Assembly: GCA_948442615.1 (NCBI GenBank)
Contig: CAOJSG010000009.1
Location: forward strand, 1 to 57,679
DNA length: 57,679 bases
Direction: 5' to 3'
DNA from: an uncultured Alistipes sp.
Lineage (GTDB): Bacteria > Bacteroidota > Bacteroidia > Bacteroidales > Rikenellaceae
The stretch's first letter is position 1, and every line of letters begins with the position of its first letter. The position numbers and the translations under genes are program-made. The notes beneath the pieces were generated by a model. That model ran no database searches and was not told the DNA's origin. It saw only the letters and a list, made by a program, of their open reading frames with translations. Shown in pieces: positions 45,098-55,486 of this stretch.

Positions 45098-46498
45098 ATG
45101 ACCATGAAGAGACGGTTGTTAGGCATATTGCTGGCCGCGTGCTTCGGTGCGTGGCCCGGTGCGGCGGCTCCCGCCGCGGCCGAAACGCTGCGCGAGCGGC
45201 AGCAGGACTTCGTCGATCTGAAGTTCGGCATGTTCATCCATTTCAATATCCCGACCTTCGCGGACGCCGACTGGCCCGATCCCGACGCCGATCCCGCGAT
45301 CTTCCGTCCGGAGAAGCTCGACTGCCGCCAGTGGGCCGATGCGGCCCGCGCGGCCAAGATGCGTTTCGGCTGTCTGACGACCAAGCACCACAGCGGCTTC
45401 TGCATCTGGGATACGCAGACCACCGATTACGGTGCGACGCACACCCCCTTCGGGCGCGACGTGGTGCGCGAATACGTCGACGCCTTCCGTGCGGCGGGGC
45501 TCAAGGTGATGTTCTATTATTCGATCCTCGACACGCACCACCGGCTGCGTCCGGGGCACATCACCCGCGGGCATGTCGATCTGATCCGCCGCCAGCTGAC
45601 CGAGCTGCTCACGAACTACGGTCCGATCGAGGCGCTCGTCATCGACGGGTGGGATGCGCCGTGGTCGCGCATCTCCTACGAGACGATCCCCTTCGCCGAA
45701 ATCTACGGGCTCGTCAAGGAGCTCCAGCCCGACTGCCTGGTGATGGACCTCAATGCGGCGAAATATCCCGCCGAGATGCTCTGCTATACCGACATCAAGT
45801 CCTACGAGCAGAATGCGGGCCAGCACATTTCGGCCGAGGAGAACCGCCTGCCGGCGCTTTCGTGCCTGCCGATCAACAAGATGTGGTTCTGGAAGACGAC
45901 CTATCCGACCGATCCGGTGAAGGATCCCGAGCGGATCGTCCGCGACTTCGTCGAGCCTTACAACCGGGCCTACTGCACCTATATCCTCAATGTCGCGCCC
46001 AACCGCGACGGCCTGATCGACGACAATGCCGTCGAGGCGCTCCGGCGGATCGGCCGCCTGTGGGACGACAGCGCTCCGGCTCCCCGCCTGCCGGAGTACG
46101 ACGCACCGATCGTCGCCGAGAACATCGCCAAGCACCGGCCCGTCGAAGGGAGCTGGAGCGACGACATGTGGATCACCGATTTCGGCAACGACGACGACTT
46201 CGAAACCGTCTGGCGGTCGCATCCGTCCGTCGGAAAGCCGTGGTACGAGGTGACGCTCGACCGCTGCAAGCCGTTCAATACGGTGACGATCTACGATCCC
46301 GAGGGGAGCTTCGCCGACTATCGGCTGAAGTATTTGCGGGCCGGAGTCTGGTACGACATTCCCGTGACGCCGCGCGCCGGCCGCGCCAAGATCCACCGCT
46401 TCGACCGCGTGTGGGGCGAGCGGGTGCGCATCGAGATCGACGCCTCCGGGGACGCACCGCAGATCGCCGAATTCGGCGTCTACGACGAGATGCGCTGA
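45098..46498 (+). CDS. GH29 alpha-L-fucosidase
   Basis: The product is 466 residues with a signal peptide ending near AAAPAAAE. The catalytic barrel shows KFGMFIHFN, CLTTKHHSGFCIWD (about 91-105) and the nucleophile region ALVIDGWDAPWS with Asp183. About 110 residues follow the barrel and form a beta-rich, discoidin/CBM32-like domain (about 355-466). It would remove alpha-fucose, for example core fucose on N-glycans. It lies between two GH92 genes, 156 bases after the preceding one. ATG 45104 is an alternative start. Confidence 0.85.
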   Translation: MTMKRRLLGILLAACFGAWPGAAAPAAAETLRERQQDFVDLKFGMFIHFNIPTFADADWPDPDADPAIFRPEKLDCRQWADAARAAKMRFGCLTTKHHSGFCIWDTQTTDYGATHTPFGRDVVREYVDAFRAAGLKVMFYYSILDTHHRLRPGHITRGHVDLIRRQLTELLTNYGPIEALVIDGWDAPWSRISYETIPFAEIYGLVKELQPDCLVMDLNAAKYPAEMLCYTDIKSYEQNAGQHISAEENRLPALSCLPINKMWFWKTTYPTDPVKDPERIVRDFVEPYNRAYCTYILNVAPNRDGLIDDNAVEALRRIGRLWDDSAPAPRLPEYDAPIVAENIAKHRPVEGSWSDDMWITDFGNDDDFETVWRSHPSVGKPWYEVTLDRCKPFNTVTIYDPEGSFADYRLKYLRAGVWYDIPVTPRAGRAKIHRFDRVWGERVRIEIDASGDAPQIAEFGVYDEMR

Positions 46499-46532
46499 CC
46501 CGTAAAACGACCTGAAACAAAAACCGAACGCT

Positions 46533-48812
46533 ATGAAAACACTTACGTTATTCGCCGTTGCGGCGTTGGCGGCGGGCTGCTGCGAAAGCCCTGCCGAGCC
46601 GCAGACCCGTCCTTCGGAGTGCGTCTCCACGCTCGTGGGCACGCAGTCCGACTACACGCTTTCGACGGGCAACACCTACCCGGCCGCAGCTCTGCCGTGG
46701 GGCATGAACTTCTGGACGCCCCAGACGGGCAAGATGGGCGACGGTTGGGCCTACACCTACGGGTCGCACACGATCTGCGGCTTCAAGCAGACCCACCAGC
46801 CCTCGCCGTGGATCAACGACTACGGGCAGTTCTCGCTGATGCCCGTGCGCGGCCGGGACAAGATCGACGAGACCTCGCGCCGCAGCTGGTTCTCGCACCA
46901 GTCCGAGGAGGCGCGCCCCTATTATTATAAGGTTTACCTGGCCGACCACGACGTCGTGGCCGAGATGACGCCGACGGACCGTGCCGCCGTGCTGCGCTTC
47001 ACCTTCCCCGAGTCGGAGGAGTCGGGCGTGGTGATCGACGCCTTCGACCGCGGATCGCGCGTGGAGATCGCCGACGACCGGACCGTCGTGGGCTACACCA
47101 CGCGCAACAGCGGCGGCGTGCCCGAGAACTTCCGCAACTGGTTTGTCATCCGCTTCGACAAGCCGTTCGATTCGTTCCGCACGTTCGACGGTGCGGTCGA
47201 GACCAAAGGCACGGCCGCCGAGGGCGAACACGCCCTTGCGGCGGTCTATTTCGCCACGCGCCGCGGCGAACGGGTGACGGCGCGCGCGGCCTCGTCGTTC
47301 ATCTCCGCGGAGCAGGCCGTGCGCAACCTCGAAACCGAGGTCGGCGACGCCGATTTCGAGACGGTGAAGAGCCGTGCGCAGGCGCGCTGGGACGAGGTGC
47401 TGGGGCGCATCGAGATCGAAGGCGGCACGGAGGATCAGTACCGCACCTTCTACTCGTGCCTCTACCGTTCGACCCTGTTCCCGCGCAAGTTCTACGAGAT
47501 CGGCGCCGACGGCAACCCCGTGCACTACAGCCCCTACAACGGCGAGGTGCTGCCCGGTTACATGTACACCGACACCGGGTTCTGGGACACGTTCCGCTGT
47601 CTTTTCCCGCTGCTCAACCTGGTCTACCCGTCGGAAAACGCCAAGATGCAGGCGGGCCTGGCCAACGCCTACCGCGAGAGCGGCTTCCTGCCCGAATGGG
47701 CCTCGCCCGGGCACCGCGGCTGCATGGTCGGCAACAACTCGGCATCGGTGGTCGCCGATGCGATCATGAAGGGCGTGACGCCCGCGGAGGATGTGGAGAC
47801 GCTCTACGAGGCGATCATGCACGGCCGCACGGCGGTTCATCCGGCCGTATCGTCGACCGGCCGCCTCGGACACGAATACTACAACACGCTGGGGTACGTG
47901 CCCTACGACGTGAAGATCAACGAGAACGTCGCCCGCACGCTCGAATACGCCTACGACGACTGGTGCATCGCGCAGGTGGCCCGCAAGCTCGGCCGCGAGG
48001 ACGATGCCGCGCTGCTCGAAAAGGCCTCCGGGAACTGGCGCAACGTTTTCGACCCCGAGACGAAGCTCATGCGCGGTCGCAATGCCGACGGTGAGTTCCA
48101 GTCGCCCTTCAGCTCTTACAAGTGGGGCGACGCCTTCACCGAGGGCAACGCCTGGCACTACACGTGGTCGGTGTTCCACGACGTCGAGGGGCTGGCCGGA
48201 GCGATGGGCGGCCGGGAGGAGTTCGCGCGGATGCTCGATTCGGTGTTCGTCGTGCCGCCGATCTACGACGACTCGTACTACGGCGCGCGCATCCACGAAA
48301 TCACCGAGATGCAGGTGGCCAACATGGGTAACTACGCCCACGGCAACCAGCCCGCGCAGCACATGATCTATCTCTACGACTACGCCGGGCAGCCTTGGAA
48401 GACCCAGTGGTGGGTGCGCGAGACGATGGACCGTCTCTACAGCCCGAAGCCCGACGGCTACTGCGGCGACGAGGACAACGGACAGACTTCGGCCTGGTAC
48501 GTCTTCTCGGCTCTCGGGTTCTATCCCGTATGCCCCGCGTCGGACGAATACGCCGTCGGATCGCCGCTCTTCCGCAAGGCCGTCATCCGGCTCGAGAACG
48601 ACAACCGGATCGAGATCGAGGCTCCGGACAACTCGCCCGCGAACCGATATGTCCGCCGCATGACCGTCGATCGAAAGCCCTGCACGCGTAATTTCCTGCG
48701 TTATTCGCAGCTGCTCGACGGCGCGACGGTCCGCTTCGACATGGCGGCCGATCCCGACACGTCGCGCGGTACGGACGCGGCCGACGCGCCCTATTCGTTC
48801 TCCGGGAGATAA
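46533..48812 (+). CDS. GH92 alpha-mannosidase lipoprotein (third of three)
   Basis: The product is 759 residues with lipobox AAGC (Cys16). Motifs include VSTLVGTQSDYTLSTGNTYP, HTICGFKQTHQPSPWINDYG, TGFWDTFRCLFPLLNL, EGNAWHYTWSVFHDV and GDEDNGQTSAWY (645-656). The FKQTHQPSPW loop and GDED variant mark a GH92 subgroup distinct from the other two, so it probably handles a different mannose linkage. It is last in the locus, just before a 17-bp terminator hairpin. Confidence 0.92.
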   Translation: MKTLTLFAVAALAAGCCESPAEPQTRPSECVSTLVGTQSDYTLSTGNTYPAAALPWGMNFWTPQTGKMGDGWAYTYGSHTICGFKQTHQPSPWINDYGQFSLMPVRGRDKIDETSRRSWFSHQSEEARPYYYKVYLADHDVVAEMTPTDRAAVLRFTFPESEESGVVIDAFDRGSRVEIADDRTVVGYTTRNSGGVPENFRNWFVIRFDKPFDSFRTFDGAVETKGTAAEGEHALAAVYFATRRGERVTARAASSFISAEQAVRNLETEVGDADFETVKSRAQARWDEVLGRIEIEGGTEDQYRTFYSCLYRSTLFPRKFYEIGADGNPVHYSPYNGEVLPGYMYTDTGFWDTFRCLFPLLNLVYPSENAKMQAGLANAYRESGFLPEWASPGHRGCMVGNNSASVVADAIMKGVTPAEDVETLYEAIMHGRTAVHPAVSSTGRLGHEYYNTLGYVPYDVKINENVARTLEYAYDDWCIAQVARKLGREDDAALLEKASGNWRNVFDPETKLMRGRNADGEFQSPFSSYKWGDAFTEGNAWHYTWSVFHDVEGLAGAMGGREEFARMLDSVFVVPPIYDDSYYGARIHEITEMQVANMGNYAHGNQPAQHMIYLYDYAGQPWKTQWWVRETMDRLYSPKPDGYCGDEDNGQTSAWYVFSALGFYPVCPASDEYAVGSPLFRKAVIRLENDNRIEIEAPDNSPANRYVRRMTVDRKPCTRNFLRYSQLLDGATVRFDMAADPDTSRGTDAADAPYSFSGR

Positions 48813-48863
48813 CGGCCGGGACCTTCCCGCCCGCAGCGCGGCGATCGGCCGCGAAATGAATCC

Positions 48864-48900
48864 GCCGAAGGGCCGTGTCTGTCAGACACGGCCCTTCGGC
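48864..48900. terminator. Terminator hairpin after the N-glycan locus
   Basis: A perfect 17-bp stem (48864-48880 with 48884-48900) with a 3-base loop. It has no U-tract but is the strongest simple hairpin in the window. Confidence 0.7.
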
Positions 48901-49042
48901 CGTTCCGGCTGCTGCGGCCGGCGCTTGTCCGCCGCGGCCGGGCAGGCGCCGCTTCCGAATTCCGAATACTGCGGCATCGCCGGTTGCGGCCGCCCCGAAA
49001 CGGGACTGTGGAAAACTTGTCGATAGAATTTGTCCGGATGTT

Positions 49043-49072
49043 TTGAAATTAGTGCGGAATGCACTACTTTTG
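49043..49072 (+). promoter_or_regulatory. Promoter for the pur operon leader
   Basis: TTG (49043-49045), exactly 19 bases, TACTTTTG (49065-49072). Transcription should begin near 49079, about 290 bases before purE. Confidence 0.75.
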
Positions 49073-49108
49073 TAACGTTGTTCTTACCTAATCGGAAGGA
49101 TTCGGCGT

Positions 49109-49261
49109 ATGAATTTCAGTTGCATTTCGGACCAACGCGAGCGCAAGAAGAGACAGGGATCGAAAGCCCTCCGTTTTTCGGCGACGTATGGCAAGCAACA
49201 GGTTGCGTGCGCGCAGATGTGCGGGCAGCAGCGGATGCGGTCCCGTGTGCATATCGGATAA
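49109..49261 (+). CDS. Putative pur operon leader peptide (50 residues)
   Basis: ATG 49109 opens a 50-codon frame ending at TAA 49259-49261, one base before the terminator stem. The peptide is basic and glutamine-rich (six Gln) with four Cys and no recognised domain. Position right after the promoter, and a stop codon abutting the terminator, mirror the pyr leader. It may be a regulatory ORF. Translation is inferred and the frame could be chance in GC-rich DNA. Confidence 0.4.
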   Translation: MNFSCISDQRERKKRQGSKALRFSATYGKQQVACAQMCGQQRMRSRVHIG

Positions 49262-49262
49262 T

Positions 49263-49302
49263 CGTTCCGCCATGACGGCAGCGTCGTGGCGGAACGTTTT
49301 TT
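49263..49302 (+). terminator. Intrinsic terminator/attenuator in the purE leader
   Basis: A 15-bp stem with one G-U pair (49263-49277 with 49282-49296), a 4-base loop GCAG, then six T (49297-49302). It lies downstream of the pur promoter and 70 bases before purE, so it must be bypassed for operon expression. A weak competing pairing is ATGGC (49188-49192) with GCCAT (49269-49273). Confidence 0.75.
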
Positions 49303-49372
49303 ACGCTCGGGACATGCGGATCCTTCCCCGGCGGGCGGGAACCGAAGTGCGGAACACAAAAACGATCAGATA

Positions 49373-49840
49373 ATGCGAGTAGGAGTGATAATGGGGTCGG
49401 TGAGCGACTACGAGGTGATGTCCGAAGCCGTGGCGATGCTCGAGCGGTTCGGCGTCGATTTCGAGAAGCGCGTGGTCAGCGCGCACCGTACGCCCGACCT
49501 GTTGGTCGAATACGCCAAGACGGCCCGGAGCCGCGGCATCGGCGTCATCATCGCCGGCGCGGGCGGCGCCGCGCATCTGCCGGGCATGGTGGCCTCGATG
49601 ACGACGCTGCCGGTGGTCGGCGTCCCCGTGAAGTCGCGGGCGCTGAACGGACTGGATTCGCTGCTGTCGATCGTGCAGATGCCGGCGGGCGTGCCGGTGG
49701 CCACGACCGCCATCAACGGAGCGAAGAACGCGGCGCTGATCGCCGTGTCGATCCTCGCGCTGCAGGATGAGGCGCTGGCCGCGAAGCTCGAGGAGTTCCG
49801 GGCGCGGCAGACTGCGGAGGTGCTCGCAGCGGAGCTGTAG
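49373..49840 (+). CDS. purE: N5-carboxyaminoimidazole ribonucleotide mutase
   Basis: This 155-residue class I PurE converts N5-CAIR to CAIR in purine synthesis. Motifs include [13 protein letters not shown] at the N terminus, SAHRTPD with the active-site histidine, and [16 protein letters not shown]. Presence of purK next to it supports the bacterial N5-CAIR route. The start ATG 49373 matches the usual N terminus. Confidence 0.94.
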   Translation: MRVGVIMGSVSDYEVMSEAVAMLERFGVDFEKRVVSAHRTPDLLVEYAKTARSRGIGVIIAGAGGAAHLPGMVASMTTLPVVGVPVKSRALNGLDSLLSIVQMPAGVPVATTAINGAKNAALIAVSILALQDEALAAKLEEFRARQTAEVLAAEL

Positions 49841-49891
49841 CGCGGCCGCTCCGTGCGGGCCGGCGGCCGGAAGGACCGGGCGCACGGGCAG

Positions 49892-51019
49892 ATGAGTGTG
49901 AATACGTTGAACGGAGAGAGAAAATTGAAAACCATCGGTATCATCGGAGCGGGTCAGCTGGGCCTCATGCTCACGGAGGCGGTCCACGGAGCGGGCGCCC
50001 GTACGGTCGTGCTCGATCCCGACCCGCAGGCCCCGGCAGGCCGGGCGGCGGACGAACGGATCGTGGCGGCTTACGACGACGCGGCGGCGCTCGAGGAGCT
50101 GTGCCGCCGCAGCGACGCGGTGACCTACGAGTTCGAGAACGTGCCCGGCAGCGTGCTGATCCCGCTGGCGGAGCGCTACTGCATTCCGCAGGGATTCCGC
50201 CCGCTTTACGATTCGCAGGACCGCCTGCGCGAGAAGGACAACGCCCGCAGCCACGGGCTGCGGACGCCGGCCTATGCCGCCGTCGACGACGAGGCGTCGC
50301 TGCGGAGCGCCGTGGCGCGCATCGGCCTGCCTTCGGTGCTGAAGACCCGGACGCTGGGCTACGACGGCCACGGCCAGGCGGTGCTGCGCACGGAGGCGGA
50401 CATCGAAAAGGCGCTGCCGATGCTGGCGGTGCCGTGCATCCTGGAGGAGTTCGTGCGGTTCGACTACGAGGCCAGCGTGGTGTTGGTCTCCGACGGACGC
50501 CGGACCATCCACTTTCCGATCGGCCGCAACGTCCACCGCGACGGCATTCTCGATCTGTGTGCGGTGCCGGCCGAGGGGATGGACGCCGCGCTCGGCGCCC
50601 GCATGGCTGCGGAGAGCCGGCGCTTCATGGAGGCGTGCGGCTACCGGGGCATCCTGGCGATCGAATATTTCGTGCGCGGCGATGAGTTCTATTTCAACGA
50701 GATGGCGCCGCGTCCGCACAACAGCGGCCACTACACCATCGAGGGCTGCACGACCGACCAGTACCGCGAACTGGCGCACTACCTGCTGGGCATGCCGCTC
50801 GAGGAGCCGCGGCTCGTGGCGCCCACGGTGATGAAGAACATTCTGGGGCAGGACCTCGCGGCGGCCGAAGCCGTGGCGGCCGAGGCGCGCGAAGGGGTCT
50901 TCGTCCATCTCTACGGCAAGAGCCAGAGCCGCCCCAAACGCAAGATGGGGCATATCACCTTCGTGGGCATGACCGCCCCGGAGTACGAGGCCGCATGGGC
51001 CGACCGATTCGTAAAATAG
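49892..51019 (+). CDS. purK: N5-carboxyaminoimidazole ribonucleotide synthase
   Basis: This roughly 375-residue ATP-grasp enzyme carboxylates AIR with bicarbonate. It shows IGIIGAGQLGLML near the N terminus, YEFENVP, KTRTLGYDGHGQAV, and EMAPRPHNSGHYTIEGC in the ATP-grasp core. Starts are ambiguous: ATG 49892 is reported, but TTG 49925, preceded by GGAGAGAG, would give the family-typical beginning one residue before KTIGIIG. It feeds purE, encoded upstream. Confidence 0.93.
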   Translation: MSVNTLNGERKLKTIGIIGAGQLGLMLTEAVHGAGARTVVLDPDPQAPAGRAADERIVAAYDDAAALEELCRRSDAVTYEFENVPGSVLIPLAERYCIPQGFRPLYDSQDRLREKDNARSHGLRTPAYAAVDDEASLRSAVARIGLPSVLKTRTLGYDGHGQAVLRTEADIEKALPMLAVPCILEEFVRFDYEASVVLVSDGRRTIHFPIGRNVHRDGILDLCAVPAEGMDAALGARMAAESRRFMEACGYRGILAIEYFVRGDEFYFNEMAPRPHNSGHYTIEGCTTDQYRELAHYLLGMPLEEPRLVAPTVMKNILGQDLAAAEAVAAEAREGVFVHLYGKSQSRPKRKMGHITFVGMTAPEYEAAWADRFVK

Positions 51020-51032
51020 AAACCGATACGAT

Positions 51033-54000
51033 ATGGAAAACTACCGGATTTTTGTCGAGAAATATCCCCGGTTCCGGGTCGAGGCGGAGAGCCTCCGCCG
51101 CGAACTGAACGCCGATCTGGGCCTCGCGCTGGGCGAGCTTCGGCTGCTGAATGTCTACGACCTGTTCGGCTTCACGCCCGAGCTGCTCGAGAAGAGCCGC
51201 TACGCCGTCTTCGGCGAGGTGGTCACCGACTGTGTGACGGATACATGCGACCTGACCGGGCGCAAATACATCGCCGTGGAGTGCCTCCCGGGGCAGTTCG
51301 ACCAGCGTGCGGCCTCGGCCGTGGACTGCGTGCGGCTGATCGACCCCAAGGCGAAGGTGCGCATCCGCTCCTCGAAACTGCTCGTGTTCGACGATGCGGT
51401 GACCGAAGAGGAGCTGGCCCGCATCCGGCACTACTACATCAACGCCGTCGAGTCGCGCGAGAAGAACCTGGCGGTGCTGAGCGACAACGAGCAGCCCGAG
51501 GTGCAGCCGGTGCCGGTGCTGGAGGGGCTGCGCGACCTGTCGGACGAGGAGCTGGCGCCCTGCTGCAAGCGGTTCGGGCTGGCGATGAACGCCGACGACC
51601 TGCGCGAGGTGGTGCGCTATTTCCGCGAGGAGGGGCGCGACCCGTCGGAGACGGAGCTGCGCATCCTCGACACCTACTGGAGCGACCACTGCCGTCACAC
51701 GACCTTCACCACCGAACTGCGCGACATCCGCGTCGAGGAGTCGTTCGTCCGGGACGAAATCGAGGATACGCTGGCGCTCTATCTGAAGATCCGGCGCGAA
51801 CTGGGCCGCGAGCACAAGAGCCTTTGCCTGATGGACCTGGCGACGATCGGCGCACGCTATCTGCGCAGCCGGGGACTGCTCGACGACCTGGAGGTGAGCG
51901 ACGAGAACAACGCCTGCTCGATCTATGTGGAGGTGGATGTCGACGGCGCGCCCGAGACGTGGCTGCTGCAGTTCAAGAACGAGACCCACAACCATCCCAC
52001 CGAGATCGAACCTTTCGGCGGCGCCTCGACCTGCCTGGGCGGCGCCATCCGCGACCCGCTGTCGGGCCGCAGCTACGTCTATCAGGCCATGCGCGTGACG
52101 GGCGCGGGCAACATCTGGCAGCCCGTGTCGGAGACGTTGGCGGGCAAGCTGCCCCAGAACGTCATCTCCCGGCGGGCTGCGGCGGGCTATTCGAGCTACG
52201 GCAACCAGATCGGTCTGGCGACCACCCACGTGCGCGAAATCTACCACGAGGGCTATGTGGCCAAACGGCTCGAGGTGGGCGCCGTGGTGGGGGCCGTGAA
52301 GGCCGACCACGTGCGTCGCGAGAAGCCCGCTCCGGGCGATGTCATCATCCTGCTGGGCGGCCGTACGGGCCGCGACGGCATCGGCGGAGCCACGGGTTCG
52401 TCGAAGGAGCACGACGAGAAGTCGCTCGAGACGTGCGGCAGCGAGGTGCAGAAGGGCAACGCCCCCGAGGAGCGCAAGCTCGAACGGCTGTTCCGCCGTC
52501 CGGAGGTGACGCGGCTCATCAAGAAGTCGAACGATTTCGGCGCGGGAGGCGTGAGCGTGGCGATCGGCGAGCTGGCCGACGGCCTGGACATCTATCTCGA
52601 CCGCGTGCCGGTGAAATACAGCGGCCTGAATGCCACGGAGCTGGCGATCAGCGAGTCGCAGGAGCGCATGGCCGTGGTGGTGGAGGCCGCCGACCGCGAC
52701 CGCTTCATGGAATACTGCCGCGAGGAGAACGTCGAGGCCACGCATGTGGCCGACGTGACGGACACCGCACGCATGCGGATGTTCAACAAGGGCGAGCGGG
52801 TGGTCGACCTGGCCCGCGAATTCATCGACAGCGCCGGGGCCCGGCACTACGCCGAGGCGACGATCGGTGCGGTCGAGGCGCGCGATCCGTTCGCCCGCGA
52901 GGTGGCGGGCGGCACGCTGGCCGAGAAGATGGCGGCGGTGCTGAACGAGGACAACGTCCTGTCGCAGCGCGGTCTGATCGAGATGTTCGACGCCTCGATC
53001 GGCCGCTCGACGGTGCTCATGCCCTTCGGCGGCCGCACGCAGGGCACCGAGACGCAGGTCTCGGTGCAGAAGCTGCCCGTGGACGGCTACACCGACACGG
53101 CCAGCGTCATGGCTTTCGGCTACAACCCCTTCCTGGCGGCGTGGAGCCCCTATCACGGGGCGGCCTATGCCGTGGTGGAGGCCGCGGCGAAGGTCGTGGC
53201 GGCCGGCGCCCGGTACGGCCGGATGCGCTTCTCCTATCAGGAATATTTCGAACGCATGACCTCCGACCCCCGGTCGTGGGGCAAGCCGCTCGGCGCGCTG
53301 CTCGGCGCGCTGCGCATGCAGACCGAGCTGGGTCTGCCGTCGATCGGCGGCAAGGACTCGATGTCGGGTACGTTCCAGCAGATCGACGTGCCGCCCATGC
53401 TGATGGCCTTCGGCATCACGACGGTCGACGCGCGCACGGTGATCTCGCCCGAATTCAAGCGTGCCGGCAGCCGGATCTGGCTGATCCGCCATACGCCCCG
53501 GACGAACCGGATGCCCGACACCGAGCAGCTGAAGCGGAATTTCGATTTCGTGAGCGACGCCATCGAACGAGGCCGCATCCTTTCGGCCTGGGCCGTCGGG
53601 TTCGGCGGCGTGGCCGAGGCGCTCGCGAAGATGGCCTTCGGCAACCGGATCGGCGCCGAAGTAGCGGTCGACGAGCGGCAGCTGTTCGACTACGCCTACG
53701 GATCGTTCGTGGTGGAGTGCGACGGCGAACCGGATTTCGCGGCGGCCGAGCCGCTGGGCCGCACCGTCGCCGACGAGGCGCTGACGATCAACGGCGTGCG
53801 GATGCCGCTCGACGAGCTGTACCGGGCCAATACCGAGCGCTTCGCCCGCATCTATCCCGACAAGGGGCCTGCGCTGGCGCCCGTGGCCGAGCACGTGCCG
53901 GCGCCACGCACGTTCGCCTATCCGGGCGAGGCGGTGGAGCATCCCACGGTCTACATCCCGGTGTTCCCGGGCACGAACTGCGATTACGATACGGCCAAGG

Positions 54001-54740
54001 CGTTCCGCCGTGCGGGCGCCGAAGTCGAGACGAGCGTGCTGTGCAACCTCGGGGAGGACGACATCCTGCGTTCGATCCGCGAGATGAAGGCGCATATCGA
54101 CCGCGCGCACATCTTCGTGCTGAGCGGCGGCTTCTCGTCGGGCGACGAACCGGACGGCAGCGCCAAATTCATCGTCAACGTGCTGAACAACGCGTTGATC
54201 CGCGAGGCGGTGCATGCGCTGATCGACCGCGGCGGCCTGATCCTGGGCATCTGCAACGGTTTCCAGGCGCTGGTCAAGTCGGGGCTGCTGCCCTACGGAC
54301 GGCTGGGCCGGGTGACCGAGGCGTCGCCCACGCTGTTCCGCAACGACATCAACCGCCACGTCTCGCAGATCGTGACCACGCGCGTAGCGTCGACCAACTC
54401 GCCGTGGCTCAGCAGCTTCGAGGTGGGCGAACTGCATGCGATCGCCGTGTCGCACGGCGAGGGCAAGTTCGTCGTGAGCGAAGAGCTGGCCCGCGAACTG
54501 TTCGCCGAAGGGCAGGTGGCCTTCCAGTACGTCGGACCCGACGGACACGCCACGGCCGAAGCGCCGTACAACCCCAACGGCTCGTCCTACGCCATCGAGG
54601 GGCTCGTGTCGCGCGACGGCCGGATTCTGGGCAAGATGGGGCACACGGAGCGCTACGAGGAGCACCTCTTCAAGAACATCGCGGGCAACCGGCGGCAGCC
54701 GTTGTTCGAAAATGCGGTGAACTACTTCCGGAAAAAATAA
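51033..54740 (+). CDS. purL: Phosphoribosylformylglycinamidine synthase, large single-chain type
   Basis: This 1235-residue enzyme amidates FGAR to FGAM using glutamine and ATP. It has an N-terminal PurS-like part, a linker with [13 protein letters not shown], two AIRS-like halves ([16 protein letters not shown] near 312-327; KDSMSGTF near 773-780), and a C-terminal class I amidotransferase domain with nucleophile Cys1074 in [10 protein letters not shown]. The length is slightly below the E. coli enzyme. It follows purK by 13 bases. Confidence 0.95.
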   Translation: MENYRIFVEKYPRFRVEAESLRRELNADLGLALGELRLLNVYDLFGFTPELLEKSRYAVFGEVVTDCVTDTCDLTGRKYIAVECLPGQFDQRAASAVDCVRLIDPKAKVRIRSSKLLVFDDAVTEEELARIRHYYINAVESREKNLAVLSDNEQPEVQPVPVLEGLRDLSDEELAPCCKRFGLAMNADDLREVVRYFREEGRDPSETELRILDTYWSDHCRHTTFTTELRDIRVEESFVRDEIEDTLALYLKIRRELGREHKSLCLMDLATIGARYLRSRGLLDDLEVSDENNACSIYVEVDVDGAPETWLLQFKNETHNHPTEIEPFGGASTCLGGAIRDPLSGRSYVYQAMRVTGAGNIWQPVSETLAGKLPQNVISRRAAAGYSSYGNQIGLATTHVREIYHEGYVAKRLEVGAVVGAVKADHVRREKPAPGDVIILLGGRTGRDGIGGATGSSKEHDEKSLETCGSEVQKGNAPEERKLERLFRRPEVTRLIKKSNDFGAGGVSVAIGELADGLDIYLDRVPVKYSGLNATELAISESQERMAVVVEAADRDRFMEYCREENVEATHVADVTDTARMRMFNKGERVVDLAREFIDSAGARHYAEATIGAVEARDPFAREVAGGTLAEKMAAVLNEDNVLSQRGLIEMFDASIGRSTVLMPFGGRTQGTETQVSVQKLPVDGYTDTASVMAFGYNPFLAAWSPYHGAAYAVVEAAAKVVAAGARYGRMRFSYQEYFERMTSDPRSWGKPLGALLGALRMQTELGLPSIGGKDSMSGTFQQIDVPPMLMAFGITTVDARTVISPEFKRAGSRIWLIRHTPRTNRMPDTEQLKRNFDFVSDAIERGRILSAWAVGFGGVAEALAKMAFGNRIGAEVAVDERQLFDYAYGSFVVECDGEPDFAAAEPLGRTVADEALTINGVRMPLDELYRANTERFARIYPDKGPALAPVAEHVPAPRTFAYPGEAVEHPTVYIPVFPGTNCDYDTAKAFRRAGAEVETSVLCNLGEDDILRSIREMKAHIDRAHIFVLSGGFSSGDEPDGSAKFIVNVLNNALIREAVHALIDRGGLILGICNGFQALVKSGLLPYGRLGRVTEASPTLFRNDINRHVSQIVTTRVASTNSPWLSSFEVGELHAIAVSHGEGKFVVSEELARELFAEGQVAFQYVGPDGHATAEAPYNPNGSSYAIEGLVSRDGRILGKMGHTERYEEHLFKNIAGNRRQPLFENAVNYFRKK

Positions 54741-54768
54741 AAACGCGAACAATCAAAATACGTACACC

Positions 54769-55485
54769 ATGAAACAACTCGAAATGCTCTACGAGGGCAA
54801 GGCAAAACAGGTATTTCTGACGGACGATCCCGAAAAGATCATCATCCATTACAAGGATGCGGCCACGGCGTTCAACAACGTGAAGAAGGCTACGATCGAG
54901 AACAAGGGCGTGCTGAACAACGCGATCTCGACGCTGATCTTCCATCAGCTGCACAAGGCGGGCGTCAAGACCCACTACCTGGAGACCGTCAACGACCGCG
55001 ACCAGGTGTGCCGCCGCGTGACGATCATTCCGCTGGAGGTGATCGTGCGCAATACGATCGCCGGATCGATGGCTCAGCGGCTGGGCATCGAGGAGGGGAC
55101 CAAACCCTCGAACGTGATCTTCGACATCTGCTACAAGAAGGACGAACTGGGCGATCCGCTCATCAACGACCACCACGCCGTGGCGCTGGGCGTCGTGACC
55201 TACGACGAGCTGAAGCAGATCTACGCCATGACGGCCCGCATCAACGAGGTGCTCATGGCGATGTTCGCCAAGATGAACATCAACCTGGTGGACTTCAAGA
55301 TCGAGTTCGGCCGTACGTCGGACGGCGAGATCGTCCTGGCCGACGAGGTGTCGCCCGACACCTGCCGCCTGTGGGACATGACCACCAACGAGAAACTCGA
55401 CAAGGACCGTTTCCGCCGCGATCTGGGCAAGGTGCGCGAAGCCTACGAGGAGATTCTGGCCCGGTTGCAGAAAATCGCCGAATAA
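54769..55485 (+). CDS. purC: SAICAR synthase
   Basis: This 238-residue enzyme joins aspartate to CAIR using ATP. Family motifs are [10 protein letters not shown] (7-16), [22 protein letters not shown] and [14 protein letters not shown]. It lies 28 bases after purL and one base before purF. Confidence 0.95.
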   Translation: MKQLEMLYEGKAKQVFLTDDPEKIIIHYKDAATAFNNVKKATIENKGVLNNAISTLIFHQLHKAGVKTHYLETVNDRDQVCRRVTIIPLEVIVRNTIAGSMAQRLGIEEGTKPSNVIFDICYKKDELGDPLINDHHAVALGVVTYDELKQIYAMTARINEVLMAMFAKMNINLVDFKIEFGRTSDGEIVLADEVSPDTCRLWDMTTNEKLDKDRFRRDLGKVREAYEEILARLQKIAE

Positions 55486-55486
55486 G

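Larger units (their letters stand above)
48813..49372. other. Intergenic region and purE leader
   Basis: This 560-base region holds the locus terminator (48864-48900), about 140 bases with no feature, a strong promoter (49043-49072), and a leader of about 290 bases with a 50-codon ORF and an intrinsic terminator before purE. Confidence 0.6.

Noticed and set aside
50955..54752. Minus-strand open frame of about 1265 codons opposite purL
   Set aside because: Low-complexity His/Arg/Ala-rich shadow of purL; no promoter or recognisable domain.
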